The notes under the pieces: model-generated
What the model saw: the letters and a program-made list of their open reading frames with translations, nothing else
Databases searched by the model: none
What the model was told of the DNA's origin: nothing
Shown: positions 36,104 to 41,966 of the stretch, in pieces
Layout of the letters: every line of letters starts with the position of its first letter
How positions within the stretch are numbered: the first letter of the stretch is position 1
Source of the DNA: Syntrophobacterales bacterium
Lineage (GTDB): Bacteria > Desulfobacterota > Syntrophobacteria > Syntrophobacterales > Thermodesulforhabdaceae
Direction of reading: 5' to 3'
Assembly (NCBI GenBank): GCA_026417655.1
Contig: JAOACS010000010.1
Location: forward strand, 69,745 to 111,710
DNA length: 41,966 nucleotides
Translations under genes and position numbers: made by a program

Positions 36104-36946
36104 TCACCTTTTTCGATACACAGCTGGCCTAACGTAAATCAAGTCATGCTTAAGTCCCGCTAAGCTTTCCGAATGCCCTACGAAAAAATATCCTCCCGAA
36201 TCGAGGTAGGAACTCATCTTAGTTATCAGACCTTGCTGAGTCGGTTTATCAAAATATATCATAACATTTCTGCAAAATATCACATCGAAGGGACCACTAA
36301 AGGGATAAGGATCCTTAAGATTGAGCCGCCTAAAGGCGATAATGTCCCTCAGCCTTTGGATCACTCGATAGGTATACTCCTCATTTTGGCGGATCTTCTC
36401 AAAATATTTGTGTCTCAATACTGGTGGAACCTTTTGAACCCTTTCTTCAGAATACACCCCATCAATCGCTACCCTAAGCACTCTAGTGGAAATATCGGTT
36501 GCAAGTATTTTAAAGTCCCAGGAATATCTTGAATGTTTCTTTTCCAAATACTCCAGGACACACATGGCCATGCTATAGGGTTCTTCACCAGTGGAACAGG
36601 CCGCACTCCACATCCTAAGCCGTTTTTCTCCCTTCTTTTCTTTTTTCCCAACAATTTCAGGTAAAACCGTCTCCTCTAAAAAGGTAAAGTGTTGCTCTTC
36701 TCGAAAGAAGTACGTAAGATTTGTAGATATAGCATCAATGAAGTTTATGAATTCAGCAAAGTTTTGAGAACTAGTCACATATCTGTAGTATTCCTCAAAA
36801 CTCTTTAGTCCAGTAGCACGAAGTCGTTTGCTAAGCCTTGCCTGAAGAAGGGGTTTTTTGCCTTCGTGAAGATGTATACCCGCTGTTTCATAAATTAGGT
36901 CACTAAATTTTTTAAAAAGAGAATCACTAAGTTCCTGATCAACCAT
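36104..36946 (-). CDS. cheR: Chemotaxis methyltransferase CheR
   Basis: Methylates receptor glutamates using S-adenosylmethionine. The 280-residue protein has the N-terminal all-helical domain (LFKKFSDLIYETAGIHLHEG), FREEQHF, the SAM-binding loop WSAACSTGEEPYSMAM, ILATDISTRVL, and the FDVIFCRNVMIYFD motif, ending with FVGHSESLAG. AAAGG precedes the ATG. It is first of a run cheR-cheD-cheY-cheX-cheD-cheB-cheY-cheA-cheZ. The 150 bases upstream contain no clear sigma-54 site. Confidence 0.96.
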   Translation of the reverse strand: MVDQELSDSLFKKFSDLIYETAGIHLHEGKKPLLQARLSKRLRATGLKSFEEYYRYVTSSQNFAEFINFIDAISTNLTYFFREEQHFTFLEETVLPEIVGKKEKKGEKRLRMWSAACSTGEEPYSMAMCVLEYLEKKHSRYSWDFKILATDISTRVLRVAIDGVYSEERVQKVPPVLRHKYFEKIRQNEEYTYRVIQRLRDIIAFRRLNLKDPYPFSGPFDVIFCRNVMIYFDKPTQQGLITKMSSYLDSGGYFFVGHSESLAGLKHDLIYVRPAVYRKR

Positions 36947-37097
36947 GAAACTTAACCTTTAGACATGAGAATAGTAACCATGCCACACGTAAATAAATTA
37001 CATCACAAATTGTATTAAAACAATAGAGGCAAATGTCCAGAAACTAAAGAGGGGATCTAAGGGATCAAGTTATCTAAGGCTCCCACAGAAGGTAAAA

Positions 37098-37340
37098 TTA
37101 CTTTAACTTCTTATCGTAACTTAAAGGTTCCTTAGGAAGGATAAATTTAATCCCCATAGATTTAAGCATCTCCCAGGCATGCTCTTCCCTGGCTAAAGAA
37201 CGTAATCTGTTAAGCTCTATCTCCTCCTCAGAGGGACCACTCCGGTAGATGATAATATCTCCCCTATCCCTATCTTCCGCATACAGGTCAAGAGGTAAAA
37301 GCGTAAACACAAAAAGACTTAAGGCAAATAATTTTTTCAC
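37098..37340 (-). CDS. Small exported protein
   Basis: An 80-residue protein of unknown function with a signal peptide (KKLFALSLFVFTLLPLDLYA, cleavage after LYA). The mature part is short, charged and helical: EDRDRGDIIIYRSGPSEEEI, then RLRSLAREEHAWEMLKSMG. There are no cysteines. Its ATG overlaps the stop of the gene upstream by ATGA, so it is coupled to it, and it is probably read from the sigma-54-like promoter at 37812-37827. That places it in the flagellar regulon. It may be periplasmic. Confidence 0.72.
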   Translation of the reverse strand: MKKLFALSLFVFTLLPLDLYAEDRDRGDIIIYRSGPSEEEIELNRLRSLAREEHAWEMLKSMGIKFILPKEPLSYDKKLK

Positions 37341-37762
37341 AGATAATCACCCCTTTTCCACTTTACAGATTCTAAAAAGGAAAACATTCGAACTTCCTCT
37401 TCAACAGGTAAAGATTCTTCGTAATTCTCAGTAGCAGCTTTTGCCATTTCATCGGCTACCAGTTCAATCTGCTTGGGATCAAAATCTAACGAATTCAGGA
37501 GCTTCGCAAAGATCTCAAGTCTATCAATGGATAATTTGACCGTCGAGGGCGTATCGGCCATCGACCGATTTATTGGAAGGTTTTCCTGGCAAAACAAGGA
37601 AATAGTCTCCTGAATTCTTCCCATTTTTACATCACCTTCAATCTGCTGCTTTTCCAACGCGCCCTCTAAACAGACAGAAAAATTATCGCCAGAAATATTT
37701 GATGAATTCGATAATTTTTCCTTCTCTCTAACAGGCAAGGAGTCAATTTTTGTAATCTTCAT
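37337..37762 (-). CDS. Unknown protein in the sigma-54 flagellar regulon
   Basis: A 141-residue hydrophilic, unrecognised protein. ATG 37762 is chosen because GGAGGA is six bases upstream and because the start at 37816 would lie upstream of the predicted transcription start. It has no signal peptide or membrane segment. The middle segment DRLEIFAKLLNSLDFDPKQI(ELVADEM) faintly recalls the C-terminal part of FlgM-type anti-sigma-28 proteins, but the match is too weak to name. It is directly behind a well-formed sigma-54 promoter and overlaps the small secreted gene by ATGA. Confidence 0.7.
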   Translation of the reverse strand: MKITKIDSLPVREKEKLSNSSNISGDNFSVCLEGALEKQQIEGDVKMGRIQETISLFCQENLPINRSMADTPSTVKLSIDRLEIFAKLLNSLDFDPKQIELVADEMAKAATENYEESLPVEEEVRMFSFLESVKWKRGDYL

Positions 37763-37811
37763 TTTGGCTCCTCCAAGGGGGTAGTCTTTTAATAACTCAC
37801 CATGACCTAAG

Positions 37812-37827
37812 AGCAATTACATTGCCA
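37812..37827 (-). promoter_or_regulatory. Sigma-54 (RpoN) promoter
   Basis: Minus strand: TGGCAATGTAATTGCT. The invariant GG and GC are exactly 10 bases apart, matching TGGCAY-N5-TTGCW closely. The expected start of transcription is about 50 bases before ATG 37762, consistent with that start choice. Confidence 0.72.
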
Positions 37828-37919
37828 GTTGAATAGAATCAACAAAATCTTACCATAGGTAACCACAGAAATACTTTTTCATAAGAAAAAAATTCCGACC
37901 ACTAGGATAAAATTTCCCA

Positions 37920-38726
37920 CTATATAAAAACATCTCGAACTGGTAAGATTAGCTCCACCCAGGACATCCCCTCAGAAGATCTAGTCAGGGAAATACTACC
38001 TCCATATTCTACCAAGAGCTTCTTCACGCAAAAGAGTCCCATTCCAAAGGATGGAATCTCTGAGACTTTCGTATCAAAAAAGGGCCAGAAAGAGTAGGAT
38101 GGTTTAAAAAAAGTAGAACTATCAAGACTTACATCCCATCCACAACCAGAGTCTCCAACCCCAACAATAATACTATTTTTACTTTCGGTTACATTCAATT
38201 TGAAAATTAATTTTTTCTCTCCTTCAACTTTCCTAAGGGCCTTTAAGGCATTATTTACTAGCTCTACAAATATTAACACGAACACCTTCGAGGGCATCTC
38301 TAAAAGGGTTATTCCTACACTTGATTGAATTTCTAGGGAAACGCTATGCTTGAAAAAAAGATCGGCCTTAAGTATTTTGGAAAACAATTGATAGAATCCG
38401 TAAATATCTAAATTCATCTCAGGGCTATGAGCCATTTTATCAAAATATCTAAAGTCATCAAAATAACTGATGATACTTCCAAGTTGGGATGAAACATCCC
38501 TAAACTGGGATTGAAAGGTTTTCGGCGATTCAATTTCTAAAAATTCAAGAAAAAACACTAAACTCTGTAGTGGAGATCCTATATTGTGGATTAAACCATT
38601 TAAGAGTCGACCTTTAAAGGCTTGGTAATATACAAAAAGGATCGACTCACATCGATCAAGGCCTAAGGTCTCATCTTTCGTTGTTAACATAAATGAAAAC
38701 TCACATTTTGGCACATAACTGGTCAC
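37920..38726 (-). CDS. Histidine kinase, cytoplasmic
   Basis: A 268-residue sensor kinase without membrane segments or a recognised sensor domain. It has an H-box with phospho-accepting H47 (LLNGLIHNIGSPLQSLVFFL), N-box VELVNNALKALRK, G1 box VGVGDSGCGWD, and G2 FGMGLFCVKKLLVEYGGSI. The GTG start at 38726 overlaps the stop of the upstream HD-GYP gene by GTGA, so the two are translated together, and they probably form a phosphorelay. Some ATP-lid residues look shortened. No receptor-like input is obvious, so its trigger could be protein-protein interaction. Confidence 0.82.
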   Translation of the reverse strand: MTSYVPKCEFSFMLTTKDETLGLDRCESILFVYYQAFKGRLLNGLIHNIGSPLQSLVFFLEFLEIESPKTFQSQFRDVSSQLGSIISYFDDFRYFDKMAHSPEMNLDIYGFYQLFSKILKADLFFKHSVSLEIQSSVGITLLEMPSKVFVLIFVELVNNALKALRKVEGEKKLIFKLNVTESKNSIIVGVGDSGCGWDVSLDSSTFFKPSYSFWPFFDTKVSEIPSFGMGLFCVKKLLVEYGGSISLTRSSEGMSWVELILPVRDVFI

Positions 38727-40234
38727 TCGCCGCTTTCCTCATCCCCTCTATGAAAAGTATCAAACAGAGCATCTACCACCTGAGGATCGAATTGGGTTCC
38801 CTTATTTTCAATAAATTCTTTCCACACCACATCTCTACTCAACGCCTTACGATAGGGTCTATTGGAGGTCATAGCATCATAGGAATCGGCTACTGTAACA
38901 ATACGGGTTACAACGGGTATATCCTCCCCTCCTATCCCATCGGGATAACCTCTTCCATCCCATCTTTCATGATGATGACGAATAATGGATCTTTCTATAT
39001 CACTAAGTCCCAATTCGTTTACAATTCCCTCTCCTATAGATGGATGTTGTTTAATTATATTAAACTCCTCATTAGTTAGGCGCTCAGGTTTGTTAAGAAT
39101 CTGGTCAGGAATACCTATTTTACCAATATCATGTAGATAACCAATAGTATTTATGGCATCAAGCTCTTCGATAGGTCTTCCCATTACCTTAGCGATCCTC
39201 ATCGCTATCCTAGTAACACGCTCTGAATGCTTACCTGTGTAAATATCCTTAGCTTCAAGGGCATTTACTAACGACCGAAGAATACTATAAAAATTGGCCA
39301 TAAGACTTTCGTAAAGAGCGAGATTTTCAATTGTAAGACTAGCCTTATTCAGAAGAAACTCAAATATTTTCCTCTCATTTTCATCAATCCAATTCTTCGC
39401 TTCTGGATCATACGCAACGACAAGACCAAAAACCTCCCTTCTAACCTCTATAGTCCATATTCTAAGATGTTCTGCAGGAACATCCAATAAATCAGAAAGA
39501 TTAAGCAGGGAATTAATGCTATCTTTTGGCATGGGATACTTAGAAATTACTTTATCTCTCGGAAAGAGATTTATAATTTTAGGTAATATCTCCTTTGATC
39601 CTTCTTCCACACTTTCCTTCGCAAGAAGAAATAGGGCATCTCCAGATGGCAAAATAACATAGAAGCCAATTTCCTGAGCTCGAGTAAGTTTAAGACCCCA
39701 TTTTACAAAGAATGTATAAAGCTCCTCGCTTGATCTTACGTTATCAAACTCCCTAGAAAGATTAAACAATCTTCTCTGAACCTCAAGATTCTTTTCAAGT
39801 TCTTGATTGAGCCGTTCTAGCTCCTTCTTGGCTTTTATCTCTAGCTTAAGGGCAATATTATCGAGAAGGATCTGCCTCTCTTTAAAGGCTCTTTCAAGAC
39901 TCATTAAGAGATGTTGAAAGGTAAAGGGCTTAGCAAGAAAATCCGAGGCTCCAAGTCTCATCGCTTCAACGGAAGCCGCCATAGAAAAATTACCGCTCAT
40001 CATTATAACAGGCATTGCAGGATCTTTGTCTTTAATAGCTTCAAGAACCTTGATTCCGCTTATATCGGGCAGATTAAGATCTACAAAAGCACAATCAAAT
40101 TGAAACCTTGGAAGTAGGCCTATGGCCTCCTTCCCCTTTTCTACGCGAGTTACAATGTGGCCTCCAATACGGGCGAGATAGCTTTGAAGAAGGCCTCCAA
40201 GAACCTGATCATCTTCTACAATAAGAATATTCAT
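38723..40234 (-). CDS. Response regulator with HD-GYP cyclic-di-GMP phosphodiesterase
   Basis: A 503-residue RpfG-like protein that likely breaks down cyclic di-GMP. The N-terminal receiver has D8/D9, phospho-site D52 (AFVDLNLPDISG) and a K in FLAKPFTFQ. A coiled-coil linker follows (LEIKAKKELERLNQELEKNL), then a GAF-like middle domain of about 150 residues. The C-terminal HD-GYP holds GYLHDIGKIGIPDQILNKP, HPSIGEGIV, IRHHHERWDGRGYPDGI and ADSYDAMTSNRPYRKA; both the HD and GYP motifs are intact. It is coupled to the histidine kinase downstream by GTGA overlap. It probably adjusts the swim/attach switch together with the chemotaxis genes next door. Confidence 0.92.
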   Translation of the reverse strand: MNILIVEDDQVLGGLLQSYLARIGGHIVTRVEKGKEAIGLLPRFQFDCAFVDLNLPDISGIKVLEAIKDKDPAMPVIMMSGNFSMAASVEAMRLGASDFLAKPFTFQHLLMSLERAFKERQILLDNIALKLEIKAKKELERLNQELEKNLEVQRRLFNLSREFDNVRSSEELYTFFVKWGLKLTRAQEIGFYVILPSGDALFLLAKESVEEGSKEILPKIINLFPRDKVISKYPMPKDSINSLLNLSDLLDVPAEHLRIWTIEVRREVFGLVVAYDPEAKNWIDENERKIFEFLLNKASLTIENLALYESLMANFYSILRSLVNALEAKDIYTGKHSERVTRIAMRIAKVMGRPIEELDAINTIGYLHDIGKIGIPDQILNKPERLTNEEFNIIKQHPSIGEGIVNELGLSDIERSIIRHHHERWDGRGYPDGIGGEDIPVVTRIVTVADSYDAMTSNRPYRKALSRDVVWKEFIENKGTQFDPQVVDALFDTFHRGDEESGE

Positions 40235-40365
40235 CTTCCGCTTTCCCTTAAGTACTGACCGAATTTATTTTACCCATTGATATGGATTTGTAAATAGAGT
40301 AATAAGCGACCCATGAAAGGATTGCCAATACAGACAGAAGGCAAAAAGGAAGCATTACAGGTTGG

Positions 40366-40770
40366 TCACACCTGTTTATTAACCAGGACCCCCACTAATT
40401 CTTCAAGCTTTTGACGTAACTTTAAAAGTTCCTCCGGTGGGATTTGGCGTATCATCTTCCCAGTTTCTCGATTTATAATTTTCACTACAATATCATTGGT
40501 CTTGTCATCAACATCGAAGGAAAGGCTTATATTTATTTCTGAAAGGTATTTTTGAATCTCTTCCGCAAGTTTTCTAGTTTCTTCAAGGCTCATTTTTAGA
40601 AGCCCAGCTTGAACCCCAGGGCCTACTTTATTACTAGTAGCATCCCTTGCACTTCTACCCTCTTCAGATTCTTCAACGGGCTTTATTAATTCCTCTCTCC
40701 TCAATTCTCCACTCGGCTTGATCCATTGCTCTAGGGTAATTGGTTGTATTTCTGGAACCTTTACTTCCAT
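40366..40770 (-). CDS. flaG: FlaG-family flagellar protein
   Basis: A 134-residue protein associated with flagellar filament length or assembly in other bacteria. ATG 40770 has GGAGGA seven bases upstream. The N-terminal half is Glu/Lys-rich and low-complexity. The C-terminal half is the FlaG domain: LAEEIQKYLSEINISLSFDV, then TNDIVVKIINRETGKMIRQI and PPEELLKLRQKL. It lies 58 bases from the lipoprotein gene upstream. FlaG usually stands next to flagellin and fliD; here a flagellin gene lies 0.8 kb away on the other strand. Confidence 0.88.
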   Translation of the reverse strand: MEVKVPEIQPITLEQWIKPSGELRREELIKPVEESEEGRSARDATSNKVGPGVQAGLLKMSLEETRKLAEEIQKYLSEINISLSFDVDDKTNDIVVKIINRETGKMIRQIPPEELLKLRQKLEELVGVLVNKQV

Positions 40771-40828
40771 ATCAGTCTCCTCCCAGAGGGTTCTTTCATA
40801 CAATGGTATCCCAAATTATATTCGGCTC

Positions 40829-41419
40829 CTACAAAAACTTTCTTGAAGATTTAACGATCTCCCTCATCAAAAACCCTACGAATTGATCGGCCAAAGCGTC
40901 AGTAACATCGTCTAAAGGAGGTGCTATCTTACCCGAAACAGTAGTCCAGTAAAGATCTATATCATTACCTGGACGGGAAATTCCTTTCTGCACCATAGAA
41001 AAAATTACCCTGTCGGAGATCACATCTCTAATTTTTACGGACACTATAATCTCCTGGGGTTGAGCGCCTCCGGTTGCTAAAACACGGTCAACTGATCCCT
41101 CGAGAAAGACATGGCACTCTCTACGGTTCATGAGGAAATCTCTAAGAGCGTCAAAAAATCTTACCGAAGCGCCAATATTCCTAGCCTGAAGACCATTTGC
41201 GTAACCCATAGCAACTTTTTTAAGCCATGCCTTAGGAAGATTTTCACCGGAAGAAAAGGTGGTAACACAGATTGAAGAAACATCAAGCCTCTCGGGATTT
41301 TCAAGAGGAACAATAATTTGGGGAGATCTCAGAGAAATAGTCTGAAACCCCATGGTTACACAACTCGGCAACATGGCGGTCATGACAAGGAATAACAAGA
41401 CCCTATTATTACTCGCCAT
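40829..41419 (-). CDS. Putative outer-membrane lipoprotein
   Basis: A 196-residue protein of unknown function with a lipoprotein signal: VLLFLVMTAMLPSC, lipobox LPSC with Cys at residue 20. The rest has alternating beta and helical stretches (RECHVFLEGSVDRVLATG, IIVSVKIRDVISDRVIF), suggesting a compact alpha/beta domain. It sits between flagellin and flaG, so a role in flagellar or envelope structure is possible, for example export or L/P-ring-like anchoring. AGGA is eight bases from ATG. No family is recognised. Confidence 0.75.
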   Translation of the reverse strand: MASNNRVLLFLVMTAMLPSCVTMGFQTISLRSPQIIVPLENPERLDVSSICVTTFSSGENLPKAWLKKVAMGYANGLQARNIGASVRFFDALRDFLMNRRECHVFLEGSVDRVLATGGAQPQEIIVSVKIRDVISDRVIFSMVQKGISRPGNDIDLYWTTVSGKIAPPLDDVTDALADQFVGFLMREIVKSSRKFL

Positions 41420-41450
41420 AGCTTAAATCCTATTAAAGACGGTCCTTAGG

Positions 41451-41480
41451 ATGATACACCACAATTTAAATAAGATCCAA
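41451..41480 (-). promoter_or_regulatory. Candidate sigma-70 promoter of the lipoprotein gene
   Basis: On the minus strand TTGGAT and TATCAT are separated by 18 bases, and the -10 lies 32 bases before ATG 41419. It is a fair match to the TTGACA/TATAAT pattern. Confidence 0.4.
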
Positions 41481-41500
41481 TAATAATTTTTCAAAAAACA

Positions 41501-41516
41501 TGGCATTCATATTGCT
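41501..41516 (+). promoter_or_regulatory. Sigma-54 (RpoN) promoter of flagellin
   Basis: TGGCATTCATATTGCT has GG and GC exactly 10 bases apart, very near the TGGCAY-N5-TTGCW consensus. It lies 67 bases before the flagellin ATG. No sigma-28-like box is visible between the two. Confidence 0.78.
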
Positions 41517-41583
41517 TAATGTTCAGTTCGAACGGTAAAAGATCAATAGAAGCGATTTTAAATAGTTGTAAGGAGATGATAAT

Positions 41584-41966
41584 ATGAGAATAAACACAAA
41601 CGTTTCCGCAATAAATGTGCATCGCAATTTAACTTTAAACACTAGAAAGTTTGCTGAATCCCTCAAGAAATTATCTTCAGGTTACAGGATAAACTCAGCA
41701 AAAGATGACGCTTCGGGACTTGCGGTCGCTAACAGACTAAGAGCCGACATTGCTGCCATGAAGGTAGCCCATCAGAACGCTTCTGAGGCTCAATCAATGC
41801 TTCAGATCGCCGATGGAGCCTACAGCAAGATCTATGACATCCTTGTAAGAATGAAGGAACTGGCAACACAGGCAGCTTCCGGTCAAACTGATCAGACCCA
41901 GCTCACTACAGAATTTCAAAGACTTCAAGCGGAAATTACCCGGATCGCTAACTCCACGAAGTATTA
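41584..41966 (+). CDS. fliC: Flagellin, N-terminal part
   Basis: Structural protein of the flagellar filament. The gene runs off the right edge, so about 127 residues of the conserved N-terminal D0/D1 region are seen: MRINTNVSAINVHRNLTLNT, KLSSGYRINSAKDDASGLAV, ANRLRADIAAM, MLQIADGAYSKIYDILVRMK and LATQAASGQTD. AAGGAG eight bases before ATG 41584 sets the start. The gene is divergent from the lipoprotein/flaG genes and is driven by the sigma-54 promoter at 41501. Gene name is by family; copy number elsewhere is unknown. Confidence 0.95.
   Translation, partial: MRINTNVSAINVHRNLTLNTRKFAESLKKLSSGYRINSAKDDASGLAVANRLRADIAAMKVAHQNASEAQSMLQIADGAYSKIYDILVRMKELATQAASGQTDQTQLTTEFQRLQAEITRIANSTKY

Overview
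The window looks like chromosome of an anaerobic, flagellated sulfate- or sulfur-metabolising bacterium of the Desulfobacterota (former Deltaproteobacteria). This rests on a complete dsrMKJOP electron-transfer operon preceded by an RsbRD-N-domain gene, a long heterodisulfide-reductase/MvhD-type operon, an anaerobe-type (His-containing) Thi4 thiazole synthase, and sigma-54-like promoters on flagellar genes. The genus cannot be fixed from the sequence alone.

Layout. (1) 1-4313, plus strand: 3' end of moeA, thi4, a broken coiled-coil/nuclease-like gene, a small secreted Cys/Tyr/Pro-rich protein, then an ECF sigma factor, zinc-finger anti-sigma factor and DUF3106-like protein coupled by ATGA overlaps. 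(2) 4315-13468, minus strand: one seven-gene redox operon, in transcription order a fused double HdrA, MvhD, HdrC-HdrB fusion, HdrA N-half, HdrA C-half, second MvhD, and a FrhB/FdhB-like Fe-S protein. Three of these genes are interrupted by in-frame TGA codons that fall exactly on conserved cysteine positions, and each TGA is followed by a hairpin with GG in its apical loop. I read all three as selenocysteine codons, so ordinary gene calling would break all three genes. (3) 13757-19814, plus strand: His-rich small protein, RsbRD-N protein and dsrMKJOP, closed by a terminator. (4) 19901-30408: trpB2, hisS, a small Cys protein with a short flagellar rod/hook-like gene, ilvE, a MoCF/CinA-like protein, a tandem-fused phosphofructokinase, nagZ, and the cheZ end of the chemotaxis operon. 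(5) 29092-41419, minus strand: chemotaxis and flagella-related block (cheZ, cheA, cheY, cheB, two cheD, cheX, a second cheY, cheR, two small genes, a histidine kinase, an HD-GYP regulator, flaG, a lipoprotein). (6) 41584 to the right edge: the start of a flagellin gene behind a sigma-54-like promoter.

How the genes work together. DsrMKJOP links the membrane quinone pool to cytoplasmic dissimilatory sulfite reduction. The Hdr/MvhD operon probably encodes a soluble flavin-based, bifurcation-type electron-routing complex, with FrhB-like and HdrCB modules as entry or exit points; no hydrogenase or formate dehydrogenase catalytic subunit is encoded here. The chemotaxis block has CheA, B, R, D, X, Y and Z but no CheW and no receptor in the window, and one of its two CheD proteins has lost both catalytic residues.
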